Origin: Nitrosomonas sp. PY1
GTDB taxonomy: Bacteria; Pseudomonadota; Gammaproteobacteria; Burkholderiales; Nitrosomonadaceae
Assembly (NCBI RefSeq): GCF_022836435.1
Contig: NZ_BQXC01000001.1
Location: 264,612 to 328,611, forward strand
Reading direction: 5' to 3'
DNA: 64,000 nucleotides
Made by a program: the position numbers and the translations under genes. Shown here piece by piece: positions 9,801-18,050 of the stretch; positions within the stretch are counted from its first letter, which is position 1; each line of letters opens with the position of its first letter. The notes beneath the pieces were generated by a model. The model saw nothing but the letters and a program-made list of their open reading frames with translations. It ran no database searches and was not told where the DNA came from.

Positions 9801-10018
9801 ATACCCGGCAATTGCACTTCAATGGGGCGTGCCACCGTATCCGCCACTACTTCCGCGCTAGCGCCCGGATAGTCGGCTTCGATTTGCACCATGGGTGGCA
9901 CAATCTGTGGGAACTGCGAAATTGGCAGGTTTGTCAAGGAGACCAGACCGACAATAACAATAATAATGGATAAAACCGAGGAAAAAATCGGACGATCTAT
10001 AAAAAAATTGGAGTTCAT
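6809..10018 (-). CDS. RND multidrug efflux pump, inner-membrane subunit (HAE1 family)
   Basis: A 1069-residue AcrB/MexF-type proton-driven pump with the usual twelve membrane helices in two halves. Visible landmarks are the N-terminal FFIDRPIFSSVLSIII helix, the porter region with GIDNLLYYES, the TM4 proton-relay segment AIGIVVDDAIVVVENVER with paired Asp, and the second-half TM10 segment GLAAKNAILIVEFA with the relay Lys. The hydrophilic tail is Glu/Lys-rich. The start codon overlaps the adaptor stop by four bases (ATGA), so the two are translationally coupled. The resemblance is to the MexF/AcrB branch for hydrophobic drugs and solvents, not to the CusA metal branch. Substrates cannot be read from sequence. 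Confidence 0.95.
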   Translation of the reverse strand: MNSNFFIDRPIFSSVLSIIIVIVGLVSLTNLPISQFPQIVPPMVQIEADYPGASAEVVADTVARPIEVQLPGIDNLLYYESTSTNDGHMTMKLTFEIGTDIDIAQVQTQNRQRLAEPQLPDEVIRQGVTVKKTSPDLLAVVALSSTDPKHDTIYLSNYAILRILDNVKRLPGVGDAMIFGAQNYSMRIILDPIRMAQLNITPTEIAEVVREQNRDFPAGRIGREPTPNGTELTIPVITQGRMQDVKEFESMIIRAYPDGSMVRMQDVAKIELGAQSYDLEGRWNGKPNTFLLTFLSPGANALDTVRRVREEMDRMSTSFPPGVSYDIPYDTTTFIEVSIREVLHTLAEAMFLVILVVFLFLQSWRATLIPAVAVPISLIGTLAGMEALGFSINTLTLFGMVLAIGIVVDDAIVVVENVERHMSEGGLSPKEAAKIAMTEVSGPVIAIVLVLAAVFVPVAFLGGITGQLYKQFAITIALSVAISGFVALTLSPALCAIVLKPSHGPQNRFWQIFNRSFDWMQTRYTGAVGIVIKRSAIFLIIFVLLIALLVGLFRTIPSSFLPEEDQGYFITIVQLPDGASMSRTISVLEKIESFFQSKPAVHSTDTLAGQNFVFTTRGSNQATMFVPLHHWDDRKHEDEKVPGLIASAFQEFAKIPEALILAFNAPSIPGLGTTGGFTAQLQDPSGGDFNEFANVAQEFVAKAMEHPAIAAANTNFRISSPRLFAKVDRERAKALGVPISEVFDTMQAYFGNFYVNDFLKFGRVYRVQTEALPEYRSNPDDISKVYVRARAGSTQTMIPLNTVVTTEFTSGPDPVTHFNGFNSALVLGSAAHGYSSGQALAALEEIANEILVPKGYSIDWSGISLQERKASGEGTFIFIFAMLMVFLLLAALYESWSVPFAVILAIPFGILGALLAIWVLDMSNDVYFQIGLVTLIGLAAKNAILIVEFANQQRAAGASLIDAAMDAARLRFRPIIMTSMAFILGVVPLVVATGAGAASRNSIGTGVFGGMLTATFLAIFFVPLFFVIIGKLTSKRKDATNSTDQHLPQKPEAIEETHKATVTPEKDKD

Positions 10019-11247
10019 GTTGCGCTTTCCGCGGTATTTTCATCGGTCGAGGGTGATGGGGAAGTCTTTTCATCTTGATGAGGAACGGCCTTTACTTCAA
10101 CGCCTGGTAGAATGCGGAAGAAGCCGTCCACCACTACGCGCTCCCCAGCTTTTAAGCCTTCCTCGATCAGCCATTCTTTATCGTGCCACGTACTGGCTCG
10201 AATCGGTCGTAATTGCACTTTATTGTGCTCATCGACAACATACACGAACGATCTGCCAGATCCCTGTTGAACGGCACGTTGCGGGATCAAGATGGCAGCA
10301 GTTCGAATAAATCCCTTGACGCGAATTTTGACGAATTGGCCGGGGAAGAAGGACGATTCGCCGGGAGATTTTGTTCCTCCCGGATTAGGAAATGTAAAAC
10401 GCCCTTGCAGTGTGCCTGTTTCAGGCCTTATCCCGACATCTGCAAAATCAAGCAATCCATCATGGGGATAGACGCTGCCATCCGCAAAGGTCAAGGTGCC
10501 GCGCAGTTTGAAAATATCAGGGCGCTGGACTTTTTGCTCAGCTAATTCACGCCGACGTCGCAAAAGATAGTTTTCAGGTACACTGACATTGACATACATG
10601 GGATCCAGTTGATCGATAGTGGTCAACAATGTCGTTTGTGCCGAAACTAGTCGCCCTTCATAAAAATTGCTGCGGCTAATGCGGCCATTTACTGGTGCGG
10701 TAATCACCGTATTATCCAGATCGAATTTTGCTTTAACGAGCTCATGCTGTGCAGCGTCAAGCGCAGCTTTGGCCGCTAACACTTCGGCTTGAGCATCATC
10801 TACATTTTTTTTACTGACAGCTTGCTGCTTAAGCAATGGACCAACGCGTGCCAGATCCTGCTTGGCTTGGGTTAAACGTGCTTTCGCCTGCTCCACTCTT
10901 GCTTTGCTGCTAAGATACACGGCACGGAAAGGAATGGGATCAATTAGATATAACTGATCGTCTTTTTTTACATTACGGCCTTCCGTGAAAGATATTTTTT
11001 TGATAATACCACTGACCTGCGGACGGATCTCGACCGGTCGAAACGCTTCTGCTTGGCCTATGAAATCTGTTTCATCGGGAATCATTTGCTGCGTTACGGT
11101 AATAACCCCAACCTCAGGAGTGGGAGGAATTGGTGGCTCAGGAGGTTTAGAGCAACTTACTAACAGTACTCCGAGGCAAGCATAGCAGGCTAATTTGAAC
11201 AAGTCAGCATAAGTGGTGTCGGTGGCTTTTTTTATCATGAGATACAA
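10015..11247 (-). CDS. RND efflux periplasmic adaptor (membrane fusion protein)
   Basis: A 410-residue adaptor that bridges the inner-membrane pump to the outer-membrane channel. The N-terminus has a lipoprotein-type signal ending LLVSCSKPP, so the Cys is probably lipidated. The half-motif DFIGQAEAFRPVEIRPQVSG opens the lipoyl domain. It is followed by an Ala/Lys/Gln-rich helical hairpin (about residues 110-180), the second lipoyl half with NTVITAPVNGRIS, and the beta-barrel and membrane-proximal domains. The C-terminus is polar and disordered-looking. The gene overlaps the pump gene by four bases. An outer-membrane factor gene lies upstream on the same strand. Confidence 0.94.
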   Translation of the reverse strand: MYLMIKKATDTTYADLFKLACYACLGVLLVSCSKPPEPPIPPTPEVGVITVTQQMIPDETDFIGQAEAFRPVEIRPQVSGIIKKISFTEGRNVKKDDQLYLIDPIPFRAVYLSSKARVEQAKARLTQAKQDLARVGPLLKQQAVSKKNVDDAQAEVLAAKAALDAAQHELVKAKFDLDNTVITAPVNGRISRSNFYEGRLVSAQTTLLTTIDQLDPMYVNVSVPENYLLRRRRELAEQKVQRPDIFKLRGTLTFADGSVYPHDGLLDFADVGIRPETGTLQGRFTFPNPGGTKSPGESSFFPGQFVKIRVKGFIRTAAILIPQRAVQQGSGRSFVYVVDEHNKVQLRPIRASTWHDKEWLIEEGLKAGERVVVDGFFRILPGVEVKAVPHQDEKTSPSPSTDENTAESAT

Positions 11248-11595
11248 ATCGTAAGAAATTAAATTGGAGTCGGTTGATTTAAATAAATATATCGATGAAC
11301 AGAATTAGAGATCGATAAATCAAAACTAACTTTTTTAATGCAACAGAAAGCTAATTGCAATGCTTTTTTGTCCAGGAAGTACAATGAATAATCCAATATT
11401 ACAATAGCGCTTTGCTGTTTTTCTCGAGATTTCCATTGTTATCAAACATCCCATCCCTTAGTTGTAGAAATATTTTCTAGTGATCCATGGCGGGGCATAT
11501 CTAAATAGATCAAAATATCGCGTGGAAGTTGTTGTGCCGTTGTTGTATCGCTGCTGCCTATGCGATAGAGATTTGATAGTGTATCTCTAGTCTCC
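11248..11595. other. 348-base gap inside the efflux locus
   Basis: No reading frame of note. The outer-membrane factor gene ends at one edge and the adaptor gene starts at the other. A gap this long within an otherwise tight locus suggests a separate promoter for adaptor and pump. I did not find a clear operator palindrome, and no regulator gene is adjacent. Confidence 0.5.
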
Positions 11596-13122
11596 TTATC
11601 GTGATGCCACACTAGAGTCTGTTATCTGCTCAAAGGCGCTTTTTTCATCAGTATTATTAACACTTACAGGCACCGAATCAGGTGCGCTTTCTGGTAACCA
11701 CCCGCCGCCTAACGCCCTATAAAGCTGCACAATTGAAACCAAGTGGAAACGTTGTGTGGCGCTAAGAGAAAATTCCGCATCAAATAAATTCCGTTTGGCA
11801 AGCAAAACATCCACGTAGCTCGTAATACCACCTTTATAGCGCAGATCGGCTATATGTAATGCTGAATGTAAGGATTCGACTTGATCTTTTTTTGCCACAA
11901 GTTGATTTTTTACCGTTTGAATTGCCACTAAAGCGTCTTCAACTTCTTTGAACGCAACTAAAATGGTTTGTTCATACTGCGCCAAAGCTTGCCGTGTTCT
12001 AGCTTCTGCGGCGCGTTGCTCAAAGCCCAGGCCTTGTGCGTTGATCAATGGAACAGCCAAACCTAAACCGCCTACACCAAACTGACCGTCGGACATTAAT
12101 AAATTAGAAATTGCCGGGCTAGCGACGCCTAACGCTCCAGTAACCGAAAATTTAGGGAAGCGTGCGGCTTTAGCCACGCCAATTCTTGCCGTAGCAGCCG
12201 CCAGCATTTGCTCGGCTTGCAGGATATCTGGGCGGCGTTGCAGTAATTCGGAAGGAATGCCCGCGGGTACTTCAATTAAGATGGTTTGTTCCACCAAGGA
12301 ATATCGTCCTTGTGGAATAGTACGCGGATTTTCTCCCACTAGTACACTCAATTCGTTTTCTTTTTGTGCCAGCTGCCGTTTGATTTCTGCTACTCGAGAT
12401 GCTGCATTCGCATACTCCGCTTCAAACTGATCGAGATCCAATCGAGAGATGATGCCCCATTCCAATTGCGCGCGAGAAATGTCAACAGAATCTTTCCAAG
12501 AAGCTAATGCGCGGTATGCTATCTTAAGCTGTGTTTGAAATTGCAACAAATCAAAATATGACTGCGCGACGTTACTGATTAATAACAAAACAAGTCCGCG
12601 GCGATTCTCTTCGCGCGCCATTAGATCTGCCCGAGCGGCTTCATTTGAACGGCGAATCCGACCCCAAAGATCAATTTCCCAATTCATGGTGTTCATTCCA
12701 TAATAGCTGTAGGGAGTAGGAAAACCGGCGCGTGAAAATCCACCCATGTCACCCATAAAAGGCCCATACACACTTGCATCTATGTTGGGTACAAAATCCA
12801 TGAATGCACTTTTTAAACGAGCTTGCATTTCCTCGATACTGGCCTCGGCCTGTTTAAGTTCTTTATTGCCTAATAAAGCTTGATTAATGAGTCGTTGTAG
12901 ATTTTCATCATGAAATACGTCCCACCATGGAAGATTGGCAATAGACTCTCCCTCTGCATGTGAGATGCGAAACTTTTCATTAACTTCAATTTGAGGACGA
13001 TTGTAGTCTGGACCCATGGCACAGCCTGATAGGAATAAATAGCAACAAAGCCAGAAAAAACGGATAGAAAGCCAATTGCTGAATTTACATTTATCGCGGA
13101 AGTGTTTTACCATGAATTGCAT
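11596..13122 (-). CDS. RND efflux outer-membrane factor (NodT/OprM family lipoprotein)
   Basis: A 508-residue TolC-like channel. The signal peptide ends at a lipobox (LFLSGCAMGPDY), and the mature N-terminus has the family start MGPDYNRP. Two OEP repeats follow, each with long amphipathic helices: the first contains NLPWWDVFHDENLQRLINQA, the second RRPDILQAEQML and the late ALGGGWLP segment typical of NodT proteins. It exports what the downstream adaptor and pump deliver. Two possible ATGs lie nine bases apart (13122 and 13113); neither has a strong ribosome-binding site. The order factor-adaptor-pump is less usual than adaptor-pump-factor. Confidence 0.93.
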   Translation of the reverse strand: MQFMVKHFRDKCKFSNWLSIRFFWLCCYLFLSGCAMGPDYNRPQIEVNEKFRISHAEGESIANLPWWDVFHDENLQRLINQALLGNKELKQAEASIEEMQARLKSAFMDFVPNIDASVYGPFMGDMGGFSRAGFPTPYSYYGMNTMNWEIDLWGRIRRSNEAARADLMAREENRRGLVLLLISNVAQSYFDLLQFQTQLKIAYRALASWKDSVDISRAQLEWGIISRLDLDQFEAEYANAASRVAEIKRQLAQKENELSVLVGENPRTIPQGRYSLVEQTILIEVPAGIPSELLQRRPDILQAEQMLAAATARIGVAKAARFPKFSVTGALGVASPAISNLLMSDGQFGVGGLGLAVPLINAQGLGFEQRAAEARTRQALAQYEQTILVAFKEVEDALVAIQTVKNQLVAKKDQVESLHSALHIADLRYKGGITSYVDVLLAKRNLFDAEFSLSATQRFHLVSIVQLYRALGGGWLPESAPDSVPVSVNNTDEKSAFEQITDSSVASR

Positions 13123-13448
13123 AAAGTCGGTGATTTACGGACCAATATCAGAATCAAAATATATACATCTTAACTCTTACCCAAGCCTTTCGATTTCTTG
13201 ATGAGATGCCAGGCAAGATGAATGACAGTATACCAAAATAGATAATGCCTGGATTTTAATTGAATCGCAACCCTGTAAATTTCCCCGATGATAGCTTTGA
13301 AATTGATATCTGACGAAGGTATAGTGATCGTGTTGTGTTATTTTTTGTTTTATTAGTGATAATACCTGTGCGCAATAAAAGCTGAGACCCCCGATTGATT
13401 GTATATATATGAATGTTATGCGAATTAAAGACTATATTATAGAGATTA
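13123..13448. other. Divergent promoter region, 326 bases
   Basis: AT-rich spacer between the minus-strand efflux genes and the plus-strand membrane-protein gene. No supported gene. TATA-type hexamers occur near 13410-13440, close to the membrane-protein start, but no promoter can be assigned with confidence. Confidence 0.45.
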
Positions 13449-14144
13449 ATGAGAATGCATTCTGATTTTAATGTTCGAGATTTAAATAAATTACTTTTGG
13501 GGATGGTTTTTATTGAATTGCTGTTTGTTGTTGTATACGTTCTAAATGTATTGTGGGGTAGTCCTAGTTGGGTCATTACGAAATTAGTCGACTTAGACGA
13601 TGAGGGAAGTATCGCTACTTGGTTTTCCTCAATGCAGCTTTTTGTCGTGGGCTTGTTGTTTTTTTTAAAAAGCCGTCATGCCAATGCAATTGAACTGCCC
13701 TCGGCGACATTTTTTTGTATCCTGGGGCTGGGATTTATTTTTTTGTCGATTGATGAAGCAGCGGCAATCCATGAAAAAATCAATGCTGTACTGAAACAGA
13801 CTGCGTTCATGCCGCGATTTAAAGGGGATCATGGCATCTGGATTTATGTGTATGTATTGTTCGCGGGAGTTCTCCTTAGTCTCGTGCTACGCAATTTTTT
13901 TGCGCTTTGGAAGCGCTCCCGTCAAATTGCTTTTATTATGGCCACGGGGTTACTAACGTTTGTAACCGGTGCAGTTTTACTTGAAATTATCAGTTATCAG
14001 TTTCTTCGTAACGATATAACCTCTTGGTACTATGTTATGGAAGTTGCTTTGGAAGAGTTTCTTGAAATGTTAGGAATCAGCATAGTGCTTTATGGTGCAT
14101 TATTATTGCTTATGGAAGCTAATGCTATTGAAGGTAATGAGTAA
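13449..14144 (+). CDS. Polytopic membrane protein with DE-x4-HE motif
   Basis: 231 residues with about six hydrophobic segments (roughly 14-35, 60-75, 85-101, 130-147, 157-178 and 208-224). I do not recognise a named family. Two acidic clusters stand out at membrane edges. One is LSIDEAAAIHEK, giving Asp102, Glu103, His108 and Glu109 on one helix. The other is EVALEEFLEMLG at about residues 203-214. Acidic and His residues at the ends of helices could form a metal or catalytic site inside the membrane, but that is inference. The gene stands alone: the upstream gene is divergent and the next gene starts 143 bases later. Confidence 0.75.
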   Translation: MRMHSDFNVRDLNKLLLGMVFIELLFVVVYVLNVLWGSPSWVITKLVDLDDEGSIATWFSSMQLFVVGLLFFLKSRHANAIELPSATFFCILGLGFIFLSIDEAAAIHEKINAVLKQTAFMPRFKGDHGIWIYVYVLFAGVLLSLVLRNFFALWKRSRQIAFIMATGLLTFVTGAVLLEIISYQFLRNDITSWYYVMEVALEEFLEMLGISIVLYGALLLLMEANAIEGNE

Positions 14145-14287
14145 TTGGCTGCATATTGCAGGTGTTTTTTGATGTTTTTCTTCATTCTTGTTTAAATTCA
14201 TGACAAGCAATAGAATGAAAGTGTCGTTGTTTTGTCAGTTCTGGTAATAACATCGATATTTCGAATATTTATAAGGATCGTAATAGA

Positions 14288-14650
14288 ATGAGAAAAAAAA
14301 TTGCTTCGATGGTAGCGGTCGGAATTGCGGTATGTATGCTTTTATTATCGAGCGTTGTATCAGCAGAAACTGGTTATGCAGTTCACTATAGCGATAAATT
14401 TCAAGGAAGAAAAACTGCCAGCAATGAAATTTTTGATCAAAATGAACTAACAGCCGCGCATAAAAAATTGCCTTTTGGCACACAAGTTAAAGTGACCAAT
14501 TTGGCAAATGATCGTAGTGTCGTTGTAAAAGTCAATGATCGTATGGCGCGTCGTAACAAAAACATAATTGATCTGACAAAACGTGCCGCAGAGGAGCTTG
14601 GTTTTGTAAAAAGCGGTCGTGCTAAAGTTAAATTAGAGGTTGTGAATTAA
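14288..14650 (+). CDS. RlpA-like double-psi beta-barrel secreted protein
   Basis: 120 residues: a signal peptide (basic MRKK, hydrophobic core, cleavage near VVSAE) followed by a single RlpA-like barrel. Family residues are visible in GYAVHYSDKFQGRKTASNE, in ELTAAHKKLPFGTQVKVTN and in VVVKVNDRMARRNKNIIDLT, where the Asp after VKVN is the likely catalytic Asp of this fold. RlpA proteins cleave naked glycan strands of peptidoglycan at septa. This one lacks the SPOR domain of full-length RlpA, so septal targeting would need another route. It may be a minimal lytic transglycosylase or a non-enzymatic barrel. AAGGA lies ahead of the ATG. Confidence 0.85.
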   Translation: MRKKIASMVAVGIAVCMLLLSSVVSAETGYAVHYSDKFQGRKTASNEIFDQNELTAAHKKLPFGTQVKVTNLANDRSVVVKVNDRMARRNKNIIDLTKRAAEELGFVKSGRAKVKLEVVN

Positions 14651-14789
14651 TACGCGGCGCACTCCGTTTTCAAATTATTCAAACTGAAAATCTATACGAA
14701 TCTTGAATAGAAAGGTAGATATGCCGAAAAGACATATTTCTGATTTGTAAGTAAAGTTTTTATACTGGCTCCAAGAGATAATCAAATTT

Positions 14790-15341
14790 ATGCAGAATCC
14801 AGAACCTCCTGTAATCAAGCCGTTCGTTTTTGTTTTCAGTTGGCGAAGATTTTTCTTGCATTTTCTAATTATGGGCGTGTGTGCTGTGCTGGGCGTGATG
14901 ACCTGGTATTTCTCCAAACCACATAGCACTCGATTCTATGAGGCGAGCTTCGAGTCACCGATGATTGTTGCGCTGACACCTGAAATTGATATAGCGCTTG
15001 ATAAACGAAGTATTCTTGCAGTAAAAGAGGGCGATCCGCTACGAGCGGAATTGTTTGTGGGGAATGTTTATTTTGATGTTAAAAATAAAGCTTCGCATGA
15101 ATTGGAGTTGAAAGTAGGTCAAGTCGTTATTAAAGATATCGGTACTCGATTTAGTGTCCGGATGCGAAAAGATGGTGATCACCAAATTGCTGTTGCGAAT
15201 GGTCAAGTTGAAATTTATCTCGCATCCGGTGTTTTTTATGTAAATGCTTTCGAGCAAGCTAATTTTAATGAGCATCGCTTGGATAAGCGCATGCTAATTC
15301 ATGAGAACGATATTGCTCCTTGGCGGCTTCTCTCTCACTAA
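14790..15341 (+). CDS. Membrane-anchored FecR-like protein
   Basis: 183 residues. A short cytoplasmic N-terminus is followed by one hydrophobic helix (about residues 18-42) and a periplasmic FecR-type beta domain: GNVYFDVKNKASHELELKVG, then VVIKDIGTRFSVRM, then VANGQVEIYL. In classical systems FecR relays an outer-membrane receptor signal to an ECF sigma factor. Here the N-terminal part that normally holds the sigma factor is very short, and neither an ECF sigma nor a TonB receptor gene is adjacent. It may therefore be an orphan envelope protein. A start with only a weak ribosome-binding site lies 139 bases after the RlpA-like gene. Confidence 0.75.
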   Translation: MQNPEPPVIKPFVFVFSWRRFFLHFLIMGVCAVLGVMTWYFSKPHSTRFYEASFESPMIVALTPEIDIALDKRSILAVKEGDPLRAELFVGNVYFDVKNKASHELELKVGQVVIKDIGTRFSVRMRKDGDHQIAVANGQVEIYLASGVFYVNAFEQANFNEHRLDKRMLIHENDIAPWRLLSH

Positions 15342-15431
15342 AAATATAGGTCAGACCGAAGGCTCAATTAAATATGAAATGGTGAGTTTTTGCAAAAAGG
15401 GTTTTCTCGTAGATTCATCCGATTATTTGGG

Positions 15432-15881
15432 CTAATGTGTTCGATATCCATTGAGTTTTATGATCTTCCAGTCAAAGGCATGAATGTGTAGAAGATCATT
15501 CGGCAGTGGCATTGATAATGCTCCTTTAGTGGCGGGAGGGATGTCAGTGTCAATCGTATATGTTCTGGCTTGATACAGTGTGTCTTGATGTTCTTGTTCT
15601 GTATGGTGATGCCCATGTCCATGAATCGGAGTCATACTGATTGTTACTTGAGTGATGTGATAGTCTTTATTGCCATTATAGATGCTGCCACTGAAGATAC
15701 CCCACCCAAATCCAGCATCGATCTGTAATTCTTGAATTGCTGTTTCTGGTAACTCAATAGACTGTTTTGCATTTGCTTGCTGACAGCAATTGGCAGCGTA
15801 AACAGTTACATTCGTAAAGAGTGGTTGCGATATCAATAATGCGGATAACAATGCGTTAATAGTTCTTGATTTGATCAACAT
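15432..15881 (-). CDS. Exported His-rich hypothetical protein
   Basis: 149 residues using the ATG at 15881, which has AGAGAAG just upstream; a longer frame from a TTG at 15902 would consume that ribosome-binding site. The N-terminus is a signal peptide (basic start, hydrophobic core, cleavage near TVYAAN). The mature protein starts with a Cys pair (NCCQQ) and has a His cluster GHGHHH at about residues 91-96, flanked by further His. The rest looks like a beta-rich domain. Cys pair plus His cluster suggests metal binding in the periplasm, but no named family is recognised. It is convergent with the FecR-like gene. Confidence 0.65.
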   Translation of the reverse strand: MLIKSRTINALLSALLISQPLFTNVTVYAANCCQQANAKQSIELPETAIQELQIDAGFGWGIFSGSIYNGNKDYHITQVTISMTPIHGHGHHHTEQEHQDTLYQARTYTIDTDIPPATKGALSMPLPNDLLHIHAFDWKIIKLNGYRTH

Positions 15882-16110
15882 AAAACTTCTCTTTTCTTTC
15901 AAATAATTATTTATTCGAATAATTGCTTAGGATGGCATCGGATGCTTAGGCAAACTACAACTCGCAATAAGCTTTTTAGACTAATTTGCGACACAGAAGC
16001 GAATCCGCAAAATTGAAATTTGTGTAACAATTTTCCCACGTGATAAGATTCATTCCAGAAACGAAACCCATATTATACCTGCTGTATCGAATTTATTACG
16101 TTACGATCCT

Positions 16111-16980
16111 ATGAGTAGTATTTTTCCAGTTGATTCTACAATTTCTCCTGCTCTCGTTACTGCGATACGTCGAGTACTCCGCCCTCTGGTTAGGCTAATG
16201 TTGGCAAAAGGAATTACTTTTCCTTATCTATTCGAGACACTTAAAGATATATTTGTCGATGTGGCGGAAAAAGAATTCAAAATCAATGGTAAGCCCTCTA
16301 CTGACAGTCATTTAAGTTTGTTAACTGGGATTCATCGTAAAGATATTAGGCGATTGAGACAAAGTGTTCGTTCTAACATTGAAGTTGTTCCACATGCTGT
16401 TTCACTAGGAGCGCGCCTTGTTAGTGTCTGGACTAGTGATCCTCGTTATTTGGATGAGAATAGCCTACCTAAGCCTTTGCCACGTTTTGCTAAACAAGGT
16501 GGAAAAATATCTTTCGAAGGATTGGTTGCTGGTGTAAGCTCAGATATTCGTTCGCGTGTGGTGCTTGATGAATGGACAAGGTTAGGGGTGGTACATTTCG
16601 ATCCCGAGAAACGTGTTTGTTTGAATACTGCGGCATTTGTTCCGGCGCACGGCTTTGATGAAAAAATTTTTTATTTCGGCCACAATTTACATGACCATGC
16701 TGCAGCAGCAACCAGTAATTTGTTAGGTGAAAATCAACCCTTTCTGGAACGTAGTGTATACTACGATGGTTTAAGTGCAGGATCGATTAGATATCTTGTT
16801 GAAAAGTCTGAATTTCATGGCATGGAGTCGTTACTTTCAATTAACAAAGAAGCCTTGGAATTAGAAAAAAGAGATGCTTTGGACGGTAATGCTCAACATT
16901 ATCGTATGACATTTGGAATCTATTTTTATAGTGAACCGACTGAATTTAAGGTGGCTAGTAATAATAAAGATAATCTATAA
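16111..16980 (+). CDS. DUF6502 family protein
   Basis: 289 residues resembling the DUF6502 family, widespread in proteobacteria and of unknown function. The N-terminal 120 residues look like a DNA-binding winged-helix region: VTAIRRVLRPLVRLMLAKG, then a block with DVAEKEF, then SLLTGIHRKDIRRLRQ. The rest is mixed alpha/beta, including a His-rich LHDHAAAAT segment. No signal peptide or membrane helix is present, so it is likely cytosolic. A regulatory role is plausible from the N-terminal HTH-like part but unproven. It is transcribed alone, with a signal-peptide protein gene 68 bases behind it. Confidence 0.75.
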   Translation: MSSIFPVDSTISPALVTAIRRVLRPLVRLMLAKGITFPYLFETLKDIFVDVAEKEFKINGKPSTDSHLSLLTGIHRKDIRRLRQSVRSNIEVVPHAVSLGARLVSVWTSDPRYLDENSLPKPLPRFAKQGGKISFEGLVAGVSSDIRSRVVLDEWTRLGVVHFDPEKRVCLNTAAFVPAHGFDEKIFYFGHNLHDHAAAATSNLLGENQPFLERSVYYDGLSAGSIRYLVEKSEFHGMESLLSINKEALELEKRDALDGNAQHYRMTFGIYFYSEPTEFKVASNNKDNL

Positions 16981-17048
16981 ATTAATTGAGTGCTGTACTG
17001 AAGTAAAAGCCGAGTGGATATCATATAACTAAGCGAGAGGTATATTTT

Positions 17049-17366
17049 ATGATAGCGTTACGTAACATAAGCAAAACTGCAGTGCATTTCAGCGTATATT
17101 TGCTGAGCACCATTACTTTATTATTTGCCTGCGTTGTTAACGCAGCAGCCAAAAATATTCACGAAATTCAGCCTCAATTGGAACCGAATACAGTTCTATA
17201 TCAAAATCATCAAGCGGTTGAGTTCGATATCAGCAGTAGCAAGGGTTTGATTGCTTGTGAGGAAATCCAACAGAGTGGAATCGGAGGAACAGGTATCGAT
17301 TCGGAAGAAGAAAGTACGATTGGTAAATACACTATCGAGTTAACTGATCGATGTGGTGGTGCCTGA
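17049..17366 (+). CDS. Small exported protein with GIGGTGI motif
   Basis: 105 residues with a typical signal peptide (hydrophobic segment about residues 14-33, cleavage near VNAAAK). The mature part is about 70 residues. It has one central Cys, a Gly-rich GIGGTGI motif, and a second Cys close to the end (DRCGG). Those two Cys could form a disulfide. No family name can be given. GAGAGG precedes the ATG, and a perfect 15-base-stem hairpin terminates the transcript directly after the stop. Confidence 0.7.
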   Translation: MIALRNISKTAVHFSVYLLSTITLLFACVVNAAAKNIHEIQPQLEPNTVLYQNHQAVEFDISSSKGLIACEEIQQSGIGGTGIDSEEESTIGKYTIELTDRCGGA

Positions 17367-17381
17367 AACGTACCTGAAACA

Positions 17382-17420
17382 TAAACAATCGACTAAATTT
17401 ATAGATTAGTCGATTGTTTA
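17382..17420. terminator. Bidirectional terminator with perfect 15-base stem
   Basis: TAAACAATCGACTAA at 17382-17396 pairs exactly with 17406-17420 across a nine-base loop. It is placed between the convergent GIGGTGI-protein gene and the phosphatase gene. The stem is AT-rich at its base, so each strand ends in a U-rich tract. Confidence 0.85.
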
Positions 17421-17430
17421 CGGATGTGTG

Positions 17431-17964
17431 TTATTGATCGTCGCTGTTAGTCAAAAACGATGCGCGGATTTTTTCTTCGAGAGGAGGACGCATACCTGCT
17501 TTTCGACCTGCTTCAATGGCTTTCTCTGGATCTGTTCCTTTCCTAATTAGATAGGCGGTCCACATTGCGCCGGCACGATTGCCAGAACCGCAATGAATAA
17601 GAATGGGTGTTTCTGCAGATTCAAAAGCTTTTGTGAATGCAGATAGTTGTTCTTCGCTGATACCAGAGACAGTCATCGGAATATTAATATAATTCATGCC
17701 GGTAGCGTCGACTAATGCTTTTTCGTCTGCGGTGCCTTCCGTTGATGTGCGCATGTCAATAATGGTTTTAAAGCCATGTGATGCTAAGGCTTTTACACCG
17801 CCGTCTCCAATCAAACCGGATATTGCGACTTTATCAGTTGCACGAGTGTAGTTTTGTATTTGGAATACTTGATGGCCAAATGGCACAAGTCCAGACGAAT
17901 TCGCCGTTGCTACCATGATAGAGAAACTTGTTAGCAATAAAAGTAAAGAAAAAAAATATTTCAC
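17431..17964 (-). CDS. Exported dual-specificity/BLH-type phosphatase
   Basis: 177 residues from a GTG at 17964. I prefer this start because GGAGG lies just before it and it begins directly with a signal peptide (VKYFFSLLLLL), whereas the longer frame adds 30 residues of unlikely sequence. The mature protein has the DSP-like fold of the beta-lactamase-hydrolase-like (DUF442) phosphatases. It has GLIGDGGVKALASHGFKTII, then the DMRTSTEG loop, and the catalytic P-loop IHCGSGNRAG, with nucleophile Cys and Arg in the HCx5R pattern. The signal peptide implies periplasmic action; the substrate is unknown. The glycosyltransferase gene upstream on the same strand ends 86 bases before this start, so they may be co-transcribed. 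Confidence 0.85.
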   Translation of the reverse strand: MKYFFSLLLLLTSFSIMVATANSSGLVPFGHQVFQIQNYTRATDKVAISGLIGDGGVKALASHGFKTIIDMRTSTEGTADEKALVDATGMNYINIPMTVSGISEEQLSAFTKAFESAETPILIHCGSGNRAGAMWTAYLIRKGTDPEKAIEAGRKAGMRPPLEEKIRASFLTNSDDQ

Positions 17965-18050
17965 ATATACCTCCAACGTATTATAGGAAAACACAATGGT
18001 TGATTCTATTGTATCCCAGTACGTAATAGTTAAGCCTAAATTTATTCGCT

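Noticed and set aside
14790-15341. A complete FecR/ECF-sigma signalling system
   Set aside because: Only the FecR-like protein is present; neither an ECF sigma factor nor a TonB-dependent receptor is adjacent.
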